From Hypoxylon rubiginosum (lineage: Eukaryota > Ascomycota > Sordariomycetes > Xylariales > Hypoxylaceae), in NCBI GenBank assembly GCA_902806565.1, contig CADCXA010000006.1, positions 2,356,001 to 2,420,000 of the forward strand: a stretch of DNA of 64,000 nucleotides, read 5' to 3'. Position numbers and translations under genes: made by a program. The notes under the pieces were generated by a model. That model made no database searches. It was not told where the DNA came from and was given only the letters and a program-made list of their open reading frames with translations. Shown here piece after piece: positions 24,901 to 37,828 of the stretch (its first letter is position 1; each line of letters begins with the position of its first letter).

Positions 24901-27900
24901 TCTCGTCAATAGAACCCGCGTGCTATCGCTAAAACGCTAGGATAGCCTCTCCTCTCTCAGGCTGCCGACAAGAAAAATTGGGCGAGTCGGAGTTCCGAGT
25001 ACGAGTCTTTCGTCGAGACCGAACCTGCGCGCAGACCTACAAGACCTACCGTTCTATGGCAAAGGCGACTTGCCCCCCCCCCGCGAGGGAAGACCGAAGA
25101 CCGAAGCCACCCAACGATGGCACAATCCCGCGTGGGCTAAGAAGCTAGAAGCAGGTAACAAGACCGCGTTTCTTGCCTGCGTCGACGGCGATGCCTTGCC
25201 CAGGCTGGTCTTCTCGACCGAGCGGACCTGACCCGACTCCGCGCATACGAAGGAGGCGGCCCGTATAGCAACAAAAAAAAAACTAGAACTAAGCAAAAAG
25301 CCCTTGTCATTGCGCTGCAATACAGGCCGCCTCCTAAGTGCGTGCGTGCGTTACGTACATACGTAACGTCCGAGCGCGCAGGCAGAAGAAAAAATATTAA
25401 AAAAATCTCCGACGTTGAGAAGCGAGTTGCGGAATTATTCCCCACCTGTGTTCAGTTTTCGGCGGTCGTTGGTATCCAACGCTTCCCATTCGCGGGCCGG
25501 CTAATATGGCAGTTTTATTTTTCGCCGTTGGGAGAAGAGTGAGAACACAATGGGGGAAAAGGGGAAAAAAAATTTCCATGCTCTCTTACTCTCCCGTAAA
25601 GTGCCGGTGCTCTGCCACGGGAAACGAACCAGTAGAAGATGGCGGTCGGGAAGGATCGCGACCCCTGGGGGAGGGAGGAAACGAACGCCGCTACTTGGGC
25701 ACACCGGTCGCTTCGTAACGTGACGACGGGACGGGCCGGCCGAGAAAGGAAGGAGAGAAGGACACAGCGGTCGCCCGTCTTGGAGGATGTCCGACCAAAA
25801 AAATTTAGTTTGGGAAGCCCGTTCTCCCTTAGGGGGGAGCTTCGTGGCAGATGTCCAAAATCAGGCCATTATTGCGCGTCTGCAGCGTGGTCCGAAGGGC
25901 AAGATGGGTACCTCTTCCTACACATAGTAAGAACGAAAAGGGGATTTTAAACCTGCGCCGACCACGTGCTAGTGTCGCAACGCCTTTCGCTTACCCTACC
26001 ACGTTGGTCATACATATATGACTGCCCTTTCGAGCGTATTTCCCATCCTTAGCTCGCGCGCATCTTTCGAAGCTATCCGATTTCGATGACGCTAGCTGCT
26101 CTTGCGTGCAGGATAGGGACGCATGCCTGTGGCCAGCGTGGCACGTGGGGGGAGACGAGATGGCCGTTTCGACGCTTCTGAAGGATCGTAATGCCGGGCG
26201 GTTCAGAGCACAGAGTTTGAGAAACCAAAGCGATCGACATGAAGATGGCTTGTTTCGAAATACTCTGAGAAGAAAAAATTGAAAATAGGAAAAGGAGATA
26301 TGTCCCACCCAGGGTAAGATAAGATTAAGGGTTGTCGACAGGTGTGAAGCTATCGTCGGTAGAGCAGCATTGATGAAGTCATATCTCATAAACCGCGACC
26401 GTGGTATTGGGAAGAAGTGAGCTGTGGGGGGGAACTGATCGTCAGGAATTTTATCCTATCATAGCGAGCGAGGCTCGGTTGCGGCCGTCAGATGAATGTG
26501 CCGTAAGCGCAACCTTAGATAGAGGTAGGTACCTTTAGTCAACGTTGACAGGTAAGAGAGGAGTGCGTTATTCAAGTCAGACATGAAGTAGAGTAGAGTG
26601 GAATGGAGAGCAATTGGTTCAGTAGATCCGTCAGCACTAAATCTGCAAAACATTGGAAAGAGTCAAGTCAAATTCATGCCGCCTTTTCATTCTGTGATGG
26701 AGATGTGAAGTCACTTAGACAGGGGTGAGGCTCTTTTTACCCTCGGACTTGAGATCGTGTCAGCATCTGTATCGTCGGTTAAAAAAATGAAGACGGGATT
26801 CGACACCGCCGGCTTTGGTCGTTAATGACGATTAAAACGTTCCGCCGTCATCGGGCTTTATGTGAATATGACATCTTACCTACCAGGCTGGTTGAGAGCA
26901 AGGGCAAGAGCCGTCGTTCTCCTAATGATGAGCGACAGGGTCCACGAGATGATGTTCAATTGCTTCGAGGGTTGACGAGACTAGTCAGACCTGAAGGGTA
27001 TGATGCACAATTGATGATGAAAAAGGAACCCCTGGCGATGAAGATTTTTTTCGTCTTCATCCTCTTCTCGTTTCATTGCGATAGAAACGCTCGACCTTCC
27101 GCTTTGGCTCGGAAACCCCACAGCTTACAAGGCTACCAGGACAAAAGCGGTTGGCTACTTTGCGATGCTGGTAATGCATATCTCTTCTTTTGGTGATACC
27201 GATGGAACGTGAGGCCAGGCGCGGTAGCCAACGTAAGTTAGCAGCGTGGGGAGTTTCTCTCTCTGTTGCTGTTGTCATACGTAGCATCATGCAGAAGGAC
27301 GCATACCAGATAGACTTGGTGAAGAGAGGGCAAACCAGGTAAGCTACGCCTATGGTCGTGGCGCGAGCCGTGTCGGCCCGTGAAGGGTTGGACAAAAGAA
27401 AAGACGTTGCTCCCCTCCGAGTCACGGCAGCACGGCAGCAGCTTCGTTCCCACTTCTGCCAACTCGGCCAACTCGAGATCAATGGAAAAATGCAATTGGT
27501 AAGGGTCGGATAGTCGCGGGAAGAGCCGAGCGTCCGCAGCCCGCCAGTCTTACAACATATTTTGGATGACCGCTTCGTGCTTCCCTCGCTGAAAGAGCGG
27601 ACAAACGAAGTTCAATATTATCCGACGATCCTGGCTCGATACGGTTGCCGAGCCTGACTAAGATTGATAAGGCTAAAAGGCTGTAGCATCCACGTATGTA
27701 TGTTGGAGCGAGGTCGTTCAGGGAGGTTGAAGATGTGATAGGCTGGTCCCGACCCTCATAATCGGTTTTAGCTTGCAGGGCGAGAAGAAGAAAAAAGCCA
27801 AAGTTTATCAGATTTCGGCTCCAGATCGCGTCTTATATCAAAGCACAGGGACTAGACGCAACCTTAGCAGTACCACGTCGGGTTCGAGTATCCGAGTTCC

Positions 27901-28048
27901 GGCGGCAGGCAAGTTATCTCCTAGGCTATCTGTGTACTAGGTAGGTTTCTAGCAAGTCGAAACTTATAGTTGGGGGAGAATAAGAATATCACCGGCATCA
28001 CTCTCTACCTAGTAGCCCTAGTAGGTAATATAAGGAGGATATTACTTT

Positions 28049-28084
28049 TTACCCTTACCCTTACCCTTACCCTTACCCTTACCC
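28049..28084. repeat. (TTACCC)6 hexamer array
   Basis: Six tandem TTACCC units. The unit differs from the usual fungal telomere unit (CCCTAA on this strand) by base order, so it is telomere-like in composition only. Confidence 0.9.
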
Positions 28085-29332
28085 TGCTTCAACCTTCATA
28101 TCTCTTGTCTCCTCATTTGGGAAAACTCCCTTGCGCATACGCACGGATTGGTTGCTCTAGATCCCAAATGAAGAAAAAGTAAGGTAAAAACAGGTTATTA
28201 GGGGGGGCCGGCTATCGTTCGTCTTGCATGGCGAGTGGTGTACCGACGAACGAAGAGGGTGCGAGTTAATATGTATGTTAATTGAATGTCTTGGGGGGAT
28301 GGGATGGGATGTAAAAATTCTCCACAGAGAGAAAAACCACCTGGCAGCAGGGGAATCGGACCCCGACAGTTCCTCCGCCTTCCACCCTCCGCTCGGTAAG
28401 TTTCATGCCTATCTAGGCAAGTCAGCCTACCCTGTTAGGTAAGTGGTCGGCATTTATAGGGGAGCTTAAAGGGGGGGGGTGTCGAGGGGCTAAGGTTTGA
28501 CATTTCTTCAAAATGCATCAAAAATCATTCGTCAATGGACTAGAGTTAGGAGGTATTGTACATGGATTTTATATAGGGGGGCTCAATACAAGAGCGAGGT
28601 AGCCCGTCCTACCCGTCCCATGCGACACAAACCTCAAGCGGCCTCTTATGCGACCGCCAACCGCCGGACCCCGATCCCGACATGTAGATACCGACAGGGC
28701 AGAAGCACCTACATACCTACATAAACCCTCGGATCCTCAGCAAGTAAGGCAGACTGGGCAGAACAAACAAAGCCCCTTACATTTCTTACCTACGTAGGTG
28801 GGTATGTAGGTAGATCACGGCTACCTATGTCATAGCTTAGCTCGAGCTCGACGGCTGCTCGAGCATTGCGCAATATGTAACCGGAAAGTATTAACCTTAC
28901 CTAGGGGGGGGGGAGGGTGATCAATAATACTAACCTACCTACATTGGTATGATAGTCGACGCTGACAAAACACGGGTCATGTACGCACGTGCGTGTATAA
29001 TTCGTACAGTTTGCCTGCAGCACATCATACATATTGAACGCAGTGCCGAAACTTGGTGCCGAGAATGGGAGGGAGAGAAGCTATCGAGTTCTTTCTAATA
29101 GTCGTGTTTACGTAGACTGGACGTTGGCACTAGCAACAATGTCAAGAAGTCATCGCGTCACCATCGTGTGCTTCGTATGATATAAGACAAAGCACATGAT
29201 ATATACAAAGTCCGTAACGTGGGGAGCTTGCGCGGCTACTAGATACATTCAATTAGGTGTATATATATAATTTTTAGATTTAGATTCCCGAGCTTAAAAC
29301 TAGATAGGCTTTTGTTGCTTTTAGATGGACGC

Positions 29333-29353
29333 ATCCGCATCCGCATCCGCATG
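29333..29353. repeat. (CATCCG)n short tandem repeat
   Basis: Three and a half units of GCATCC in intergenic DNA. Confidence 0.75.
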
Positions 29354-29898
29354 AAAGAAGCTTACATGTGTTACAGTACCTTACCTTAGATACCTAGGTA
29401 CGGTACGGAGACTGGGAGAATAGCAGCCGTCAGCATCAGCATAAAACAAAACTTGGACGATGCAATAGACGTAAAGAAAGCTCAATCCGGGCTCTGACCT
29501 CCTTGCATGTGTTTTGTTCCACTGTTCCGTTCGGTTTTTTATTTTGTTTGTTTCGCGGCCCGCACGACGACGATCTGGTTCAGATGCCGAACTGAACCGG
29601 GTCCCACGATATTACCGTACCAGAGGCACCCTCTAAAAGGGTAGATCAGCATAGCTGGTCCAATATCCCAGAAGAAAGTCCCCTTGGTGTCAGGGTCCCT
29701 AATAAGAATTGGGAGAAGGGAAAGGTAAAAAATTGGTATATTTCCCCACAACGCTTGCGACCTCTATAAGCCTGGACTGTTTTAAGACTGGTCCAGACGT
29801 TTTGATTGGCAACATGGAGGGTTGGCCTCATTTTCTCCTAATGCAATTATCATGCGAACCTGCGAACTATTCTTTCTTAGCAGCTTCAGTCCCGTTAT

Positions 29899-29923
29899 CC
29901 CATTATCCATTATCCATTATCCA
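29899..29923. repeat. (CCATTAT)n short tandem repeat
   Basis: Three units of a 7-bp motif, with one partial unit. Confidence 0.7.
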
Positions 29924-30312
29924 TCCCACCGCCAAGCTAAACATGCCATCATACCCACACCTCACAGACCTCACCGGTCGGTCAAGAGTCGGTAGAGTCT
30001 TCACCCGAGGTGTGCTTAGAAATATTACAAGTCGGTAAGGCAGCATATTTGCCCGTCACGTTACACTCGTCGTACTTCTTGATTACCTCTTCATTACCCT
30101 AGGTATATGTACAGCACTATGCCGGATTTTCATCGACAAGTCCCCCGTAAGACAATGTCGTGATGCGTTTCCTGGGCACACAGGCCTTCTTCTCTCCTGC
30201 CTGCGGGTGGAATTAATGGGCCATGACCTTGGCCTCGACCCCCGGTCCGGTTCCCGCGCAACGCCCTAGCGCACCTTAGTAGTTTTCCATGCGTTTCGAA
30301 GGATTGGGTATC

Positions 30313-30333
30313 GGGGGGGGGGGGGGGGGGGGG
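30313..30333. repeat. Homopolymer G21
   Basis: Twenty-one consecutive G on the plus strand. The exact length is uncertain because such runs are prone to sequencing error. Runs of 8-9 G also lie near 28471 and 28905. Confidence 0.85.
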
Positions 30334-31303
30334 CAGGGCGTTGTGCGAATTTTGCAAATTGTAGGGCGGCATCTTTTCGCAGCTCGTGAAGAGTTTTCCA
30401 ATATTGAGGCTGCCGGTTTTACCTAAGAAGGGATAGGGGTATAAGGGAGGGTTGCTTCAGAATGGCACCAGGGGATCGATAGTTTGGACAAGAGTACCAT
30501 GTTGTAGGCGACGAACAGCCACCTCAAGACACGAAGGCAAGGCCACGATAAAAAGAGAAGGGGAGAAAATTCCTAGGCGTACAGTAGGCAGACAGGCAGG
30601 TAGATATGTAATCAAGGAGGTAGATCAATTCATTGAGCATACCTATGTATACCCTCTAGATTCGAGTAATAGTGATAGTTTTCAGCTGAAGATAAACATC
30701 AGTATGACCCGATACACCTAAGCCACCACATTGCGGTGCCTTTTCTTTTTGCAAGATTTCTAAATAAGAAATCAACCAGGTCAACATATATCCAAAGTTA
30801 GATCCGATGATATGGATGATTCCATACTGCGGCCAAGGCTAAGCCGACCAAATTTCATTTTAACCCGAGCAAAGCTCACCCTTAAGACTCCAAAACACCA
30901 CCGTAGCCGTCCACCCGTCTTGTCCACAAAACACGTCTTCGTCCCTACTCGAGAAAACCAAGGTACTTGCGCCCAATGATGCCGCTTTTAGTTCGTACGC
31001 CGTTCGCCAGTTCGAAAGCTAGTGGTGGATATAGAGTGAAGTGTAAACGTGAGGCATAAAAATGGCCTTCCTGGTATGTATAAACACGGTAGCACCGTAA
31101 GAATATTGTCTCGCATGTATTAGTGCTTTAGCAGTGCCACCACGCTTGAAGTTGTGGGTGGCATGAAACGTTTACGCGGACGCCTCGACTCGGCGCGACG
31201 CGACACGACACGACACAATACTCGGTAAAAACAAGCTCCATCGTCGGTCGGAGTGTCGGTCGCGAACGCGTGGGCGCGTGCGTGATGATCGATAGGATAT
31301 CAC

Positions 31304-32124
31304 CTATAATATAACGCATCGCCCTCCACCACCCCCGCCGCCACGACGGTTTCTTCTGTACCTATCGGCGGGTTCCCTGTGGGGAGCTTCTCCATTTTGC
31401 GGTCGTGGACCGCGACCAGCTTGCGGCATCGGCCGGGCAGCTTGCTGCCGTTGTCTTCGCAGGATTCGAACGACGTCATAGAACGCTTTCTCGACATTTA
31501 TGCAGTTTTTAGCCGACGCCTCGACAAACTCGCAACCCAACTCTCGTGCTAGGGCGTGACCCTCTTGAGTAGACACCTCTCTTTCCGTTACACGATCGCT
31601 CTTGTTACCGACCAGCATGACGGGTACGGCGCTGGCCGGTGTCGCTGTGGCTATCGGCGAGCCAGGGTAGGTAGGCGATGCCGAGCATGACTCTTTCACC
31701 CGTTGAATTTGGTGATGAAATCTTTTGATACGCGAGAAGGAAGACCGTGATGAAATGCTGTATACTAGCACGAACCCCTCGCCGTCTCGAATCCACTGGT
31801 CTCTCAAGGCTGTATATTCCTCTTGGCCGGCTGTGTCTAGTACTTCTAACATGCATGCTTGACCATCAATGACGACCTGCTTTCGATACGAGTCTTCAAT
31901 CGTGGGGTCATACTGTCCGAAATTGTTAGCGGCTTGATCAGGATCCTGCTTGCGCGCACGGAGGCGATGACGGCCACAACGGCGGTACCCCACGAGTACC
32001 ATAGAAAGGTGAGACTTACAGTTTCCACAAAGTGCTGTAGACATAATTGGATTGTTAAAGCCGTCTTGCCGACACCACCATCGCCAAGCACCACCAGTTT
32101 ATACAACACCATTTTTCCCGCCAT
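31304..32124 (-). CDS. ras2: Ras2-type small GTPase
   Basis: Two exons, 32124-32020 and 31912-31304 (intron 107 nt, GCTAAC branch site), encode 237 residues starting MAGKMVLYKLVVLG. Motifs: P-loop GDGGVGKT (14-21), effector loop YDPTIEDSY (36-44, created by the splice), switch II DTAGQEEY (61-68), GNKSD for guanine specificity, and EASAK. The C-terminus is Arg/Pro-rich, then a seven-Gly run and RCVIL, a CAAX box ending in Leu, which favours geranylgeranylation. The start and the switch region match Neurospora ras-2, which links growth, conidiation and circadian traits to MAPK signalling. In-frame ATGs upstream (to 32235) exist, but MAGKMVLYK is the family start. Confidence 0.95.
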
Positions 32125-32852
32125 CTTGTAATTGGAAGTGGCCTCAAAGGACCAGGCAATGTCTTTATTTTTTAAGGTGATGGGGGCAGAGAGGGAGTCA
32201 AGAAATCCGTAGATCTGGAAAGTCGGACTCAGCACGGATGGTAGGATATAGGATAGTAGGCGAAGTGGCTAAGTTCGTCGGGCCGCTGAGCTATTCGGCT
32301 ATGTAGAAGGAGTTGACTCGGAGTCGGGGAGAAGCGGCAAAGACGAGAGACGGTACAGGTACAGGTACGTAAGGCAGTGGCAGTGAGTCAATTCGTCTGG
32401 GGTGGGCGAGGAGCAAGGTGGTCTCCGAATTGATCGCAGCAACGTCCGTACTTTTCTTTTTAGCTCAGGCCAAGGCGAATCGAATATGAAAAATAGAGGA
32501 GAGAAGCAAAGGTGCAATGCAAGGTGCAAGGTGCGAGGTGTTAGGTGCAAAAGAGAGAGAGGAGAGAAGGTCTAGGACCTTGTTGTGGATTGTGGAGAAT
32601 AGATATTTTGGCGGGCCTAAAGCTCTGGAAAATTAAGCGTAGGGAACCTAGGTAGCGTAAGGTAGCGGCATGAGATAGGGAGATTCCAGACTTCCTAGGA
32701 CCGATATAGTTGGGAGGGAACTTAGGGTTTAGCAGGGCCGGCAGGCTAGGTATCCCCTAAGGCTAGGTACCTTCTCCTGGGGGCGTCCCGGGTTTCCTTG
32801 GGGGTTCCTTGGGGGGGATGATGTCCAGTTGTCTGGCAGGTCTGGCAGTGTC

Positions 32853-32957
32853 CAGGTGCCAAAAGGTGCCAAAAGGTGCTAAAAGGTGCTAAAGTGCCAA
32901 AGTACCAAAGTGCTAAGGTGGCTAAGGTGCTAAGATGCAAAGGTGCTAGGTGCTAAC
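32853..32957. repeat. Minisatellite of about 10-bp units (AAAAGGTGCC and variants)
   Basis: Roughly ten imperfect units of AAAAGGTGCC / AAAGTGCTAA type. Units become more divergent toward the right end. Confidence 0.85.
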
Positions 32958-34030
32958 CGGAGGTGCTACCCGTGCCGGGATGATTTTTGAATGGCGAAGC
33001 GGAGGTGGAGAAAGTCGACCCAAAGCCAATGCTTCCTTGGTGAAGGGCACAAAAACAGCCGACCAATTAATTCTTGTTTCCGGCACAGAAGAAGAGGTGG
33101 CGCTGGGAAACACCACTGTCATAAGTCGGAACTATAGATTTGATATATCCTCTTACAAGCTTGGCCAAGGCTCCGAGGGTAAGGGTTTAGGTAATTGGTA
33201 TAGGTAGATATTGGTATAGGTATAGCTCCTGTGGAGTTTGACGGCGGGTAGCTCAGACGATATATACCTTAGGAGGTAGTACCTAGGTAGGGTAATTATG
33301 GCGTCTAGGCCTAGGAGGTAGATACCAAGGTAGGTAAAAAATGACCCGCTGTCGGTGTCTCAACGTCTCAACGCCTTGATCTCCAGATTTTTTCTTCTTC
33401 TGACGACTTTATGACGGACAGTATGTACGATGCTAGGTGCCGCGAACGGGCTCTTGCGCGCTTGCTTCCGGTCTGAGCTCGACTCCTAGCGACAAGTTGT
33501 ATATCGTATCGTACCGTATCGTGCCGGACCTTGCACAAGAGATAACCAGTTGTAGGGAGAGCAAGGATCAAGTCAACAAACCAACCTTGTCGATTTGATT
33601 TTAGTCTGATCCTGTGCGCAACGACGTCGATGTAAAAGGAGTATGGGTATTAGTGTCAGCGAAGGACATAGACATAAGGTTGAATATGCAAGGTAAGGTA
33701 TATTGGTATATGTCGGCCAAGAGGTAATAACGTAGAAGTCTAGCAGTCAAAAGTAAGGGTACTATGGTAGGTCGCGTCGAATATTTATTCACATAATAAG
33801 TACTAGAAGGTAAATATATAAGTAGGCAGGGGGGAGGTATTCCGTAATGTCAGATGCTTCTCCGAGACAGGATTAAGGAAGGGAAAAAATAAGAAGGGCA
33901 AAAAAAAATTAGCAGTTTAGACGGGCGTCATGGTGGTATTATGCAGAGTATTAATGCTTACTGACTTGAGATAAAGAGAGGGATAAGGGAGCACTGGTCA
34001 GGTTCCACGCAGCATCTGCAGCGCGAGACC

Positions 34031-34069
34031 TACATATACATACATACATACATACATACATACATACAC
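34031..34069. repeat. (CATA)n microsatellite
   Basis: About nine tetranucleotide units. Imperfect copies continue to about 34120. Confidence 0.9.
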
Positions 34070-35420
34070 CTGGCATACATACATCCTACATACACATAGC
34101 ATACTACTACATCTACATGCACGAGTACTACACGTAGGTATGTAGGTATGTAGGTGGGATATATAGGTAGGATAGATACATGGGTACTTGTAATCCCTTT
34201 TCCCATCAAGTTCCAATGTACGAAGGGCGCTTAAATTCGGACGGGCCACGACGACTACGACCAGAAGAGCCACGAGATGAAAAAAGGTCATTTTGAGGTC
34301 ATAGAGTGGTATGTATATGATATATACAATATGCCTGATGCAACTTATTAGCAGGACCCTTTTCACGTGCCTATTTAGATTTTTATTTCTATTCACTCTC
34401 TCTCCTCTCGAAAGGAGCTCAAGGAGCTCAAGGTAACGGCACATCTTGTCGAGGGCTCATTTTCTGCTTCCTTTTTTCCCAATTTCTCATTGTGAAGCAC
34501 ATGTTTCTCCCCTCCAAGACCGTCCATTACCACCAAGTCCTCCTCCCACTACCACCTCTGCCGGTTCCGTACCAAGGGCAGGACTTATACTCCCCTTTTG
34601 GCAAGGAGATCCTATCCTGGAACAAGCGTTCCCTCTCGGAACTTTTTGGACACTGAAACTCGGCGGCTCTTCGAGCAGCCAAAAGTTTACGACGCCGATG
34701 TACATACAAAGGCACCATTCCGCACCCCGACCCGGACTACCACAGCTTCCGATTTTCGCTGTGTTGAGGGGTGCAAAAGGGAATACCTTACCTTACCTTG
34801 CATCTGCTGCTACCTACATACACAAAATACGTCGGTCTCCTTCATCCTGTAGGCTACAGGCTACAGACTACAGACTACACACAGGCTGCGGGCTGTCTCC
34901 CCCAGGTCTGCAGCTGTTATCCAATACGGGATTGTGGCAGTTCGTCACTTACCTTACGTTGGACCACTCGTATGACAGGAAAGCCTAGAATGGGTGGTTC
35001 GAATCCAACGACCATTCGACGAAGCGGGCATGAGATGAGAGGATGAGACACCGATCTGATTTTCCTCGCGAGATTTGCAAATCAGAACGAGATCCGTGTC
35101 CCAAAACCGAACGCTGTAGGTAATAGGCCAAAAGAACCAGGCCTCCAATTGGGATTTTCTTTTTTTCTTCTCTCTTCTTTTCTTTCTAGGCGATTACAAC
35201 ACATTGAACCACTCTCAAGCTGCCAATTCTTACTCTGGTAACAGTCGCATTGGTACGAGTCAAGGGACAAGTCAACGATGAATCCTTCCGTCAAACCCTT
35301 TCTGTTTCGCGGGCAATGTTACCATACCTACAGGACTCAACAATAGGCGACGAATAGGGCTTGGCCCCATTTCCCTATGGACTGCAACTGGTTGCGCACT
35401 TCGGTTAGGATGCTTTGCCC

Positions 35421-35438
35421 TCTCTCTCTCTCTCTCTC
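35421..35438. repeat. (CT)n microsatellite
   Basis: Nine TC units in intergenic DNA. Confidence 0.85.
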
Positions 35439-36866
35439 GATCGCCCACAGTCGGTCCTCGTCACCGCCGCCATTGGTTGGCTAAGACGTTTGAAGGTCTA
35501 TCGTGTTAATGGCTGCTGGCTGCGTGTGCGACGCAGTCTATTCGACCTTACCGTCACGACTTGCTGATCTCGAGTTTCCCAATTACCGGCCGGATTACGT
35601 TTCACAGACGCAAGCGCTCTTTTCGCCTTGGCGGACCCCTCAAATTCGATGTTGGATGTTGGGGGTGCCGCTTTGTCCAGAAGCTCTCCCCCCCATGCCG
35701 CCATGCCGCACATAGTACAGACTTAGCGGCGCTTAACTTGCAGTGCCGCATATGCGAGAGAGTGTCGGTTGTCACGAATCGCAGAGCCGTATAGGGGAAA
35801 CCCCGGTGGCTTGCGCGGCGTGGGCCATGACTGGTCCCGTCGACGCCCGTGATCGTTACTCTCGAATGAAAAAAAAAATAAACCTACTCAGCCTAGGCGT
35901 CTTAGGGCTAAGCGGACGTGACGAGATGCAGGCAGCAAACTTTTTTAACCACACTCAATCGACCCTGAAATTTTGAAGGGCACATCTGAATTTCCCGGGA
36001 ATTTTTTGTCCCCAAGATTGGCTCATGCTTACCAAGCCTGCAAGCATCCAACCATTCTCAGCATCTTCCACTCTACTATGCTACTATGTAAACGCGCTAC
36101 TAGGCGAGCCATGTGCCGGTGATGGGAAAGGGGTCTCAAGTCCCTCTCAATCGGGTCCAACAGGTCAACCGATTTACCAACAGATCACCATCGACTCGAT
36201 CCCCGGTCGAGTCACTACGGCACCGAGGTAGACAAAGGACAGCTGCTTTGATGATTTGAGAATCCATGTATACATTGTCACCAACGAAGATGTTATTACC
36301 TAGGTAGCTTCGATCGTTGGCTCTCATCAACCGATAATATTAATGATATCTCTTCAGAACGCATGAGCGGCGCCGAAATTGACTGGCAATTCTTTGTCCT
36401 GCCTATCCTACCACGCTAGAGATCTCGATACTCTCAAGTGTCTCAAGTATGCTAAACTGCAGCAAACCTACCTAACTTAGGTAGGTATAATCCTTCCACC
36501 CGAATAAGTGAAAGGCATCCAACAGCTATGATCATTAGAAATTGGCGTACATTCTAGTACCAGTATCATAAGAATCTACGAACGGCTGCGGTATCCAGCA
36601 GCGCCCCTAGTCTCGATTTCGAACTCCCATCCATCGCGCTCCCGCCACACAAAGAACATACGGATCATATGCTTGGTTGCGGCCAGAGCATCCGTCCATC
36701 CGTTCCCGGGAACATACAAGCCCCTGACAGCTCGTCATGACACATCAACTAACCCTCAAAATTACCTACCCATTACTGACCCCGTTGGGAAGAACGAGTG
36801 GAACAAATGTGTCTCGAATCTCGATGAGCTCCCGCTTCAGATCAAGCAATCTGCCGCAGTCACGCC

Positions 36867-37828
36867 TCACTCCGGTATCCCGAGCCTCTCCGCCACCTCG
36901 AGAAACCCGGGCTCGCCCTCGGCGACCCACAAGTCCACCCACCCCCTCGCCTCCTCGTACCGCGCCTCCTCCGGACTCCAAGCCTCCTCCCGGGGCCGCT
37001 CCACGTAGACCGTCCTGAGCCCGTTCGCCCGCGCGCCGGCCAGGTCCCCGAGGTGCGCGGCGACCATGGCGACCTCCCCGGGCCGGAACCCGAGGGCGGC
37101 CGCCGCCCCCAGGTAGGTGCTGGGGTGCGGCTTGTACGCGCCGAAGTCCGCCGTCGAGATGATCTTGCGGAATCCCAGGGCCCCGAACGCGTCGAGGTCC
37201 CGCAGCAGCGACTGGTTGCCGTTCGAGAGCGTCGCGGTGACGAGCTGCGTCCCCAGACGGCGGATGCCGGCCGCCGAGTCCTCCCACGGCTTGAGCTGGT
37301 GCCACTGCAGCGATGGGAGTTAGTAGCTACTTCTTCAGGCAAGGTATTTGAATCTTGAAACTTGTCTCAAGAGTAATGACTCCTAAATCATATTTACCCC
37401 CGAAACTGGCTGAAAAGGGGGAGAAAAGAACCCCTGATGTTACATACGACAAGACTCAGCGACCGCACCTCCTCATCCGCGTAGACGCCCTCGAGCCCCC
37501 ACCCGCGCAGCAGTTCCTGTAAGGAGTCGTAGTGGTGCGCGTCGATGTCCTTCCACGCCGACTCCCCGGGCACGAAGTCCCGCGTGAACTCGTAGTACGT
37601 AGTCCGCCACGCCTGCGCGAACGCGGCCCAGTCGCCGCCCGTCGTCATCGCCTCGAGACGGACCCGCGACGGTTCCGGCAGCGACGCGAACGCGGGCGAC
37701 GCTATCTTCTCCCTTGCGCGCTTCGTGAGTTCCTCCTGGACGCTCGAGCGCCAGTCCACCACGGTGCCGAAGACGTCGAAGGTGAGGGCCTTGACGTCTC
37801 GGAGAGCTTCGGGGATAGGGGCCGCCAT
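36867..37828 (-). CDS. Haloacid dehalogenase type II family protein
   Basis: Two exons, 37828-37448 and 37304-36867 (intron 143 nt, GTATGT donor, GCAG acceptor), encode 272 residues, close to the usual 230-270 of L-2-haloacid dehalogenases. Motifs: nucleophile D18 in LTFDVFGTVVDWR, LSLVWHQLKPW spanning the splice junction, TLSNGNQSLL (motif II), KPHPSTYLGAAAALG with the conserved Lys, and VAAHLGDLAGARANGLRTVYV (motif III). Bacterial members hydrolyse 2-haloalkanoic acids; fungal members usually have an unknown substrate. The catalytic set seems complete. The coding DNA is very G/C-rich compared with its flanks. Confidence 0.92.

Larger units (their letters stand above)
21282..31303. other. 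Gene-free stretch of about 10 kb with many short repeats
   Basis: No recognisable protein gene between the Opy2-like gene and ras2. Open frames do not exceed about 190 codons and none shows a family motif. The DNA contains a 44-bp palindrome (21857-21900), a hexamer array (28049-28084), a G21 run (30313-30333), two small tandem repeats (29333-29353, 29899-29923) and many copies of TAGGTA/TACCTA. Base composition is mixed rather than extremely AT-rich, so it does not look like a block of RIP-mutated transposons. Confidence 0.55.
32125..36866. other. Intergenic stretch of about 4.7 kb with tandem repeats
   Basis: Lies between the 5' end of ras2 and the 3' end of the haloacid dehalogenase gene. 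The first several hundred bases likely hold the ras2 promoter and 5' UTR. It contains a minisatellite (32853-32957), a CATA array (34031-34069), a CT run (35421-35438) and TACCTAGGTA at 33280-33289 and 36297-36306. No gene recognised. Confidence 0.5.

Noticed and set aside
28049..28084. True telomere repeat
   Set aside because: The unit is TTACCC, not CCCTAA/TTAGGG; the surrounding genes show no chromosome end.
31304..32235. Start of the Ras gene at 32235
   Set aside because: The extra 37 residues are not Ras-like; MAGKMVLYK at 32124 is the conserved family start.
34985..35010. Possible tRNA T-arm around ggtggttcgaatcc
   Set aside because: The stem does not pair and no acceptor or anticodon arm is found nearby.
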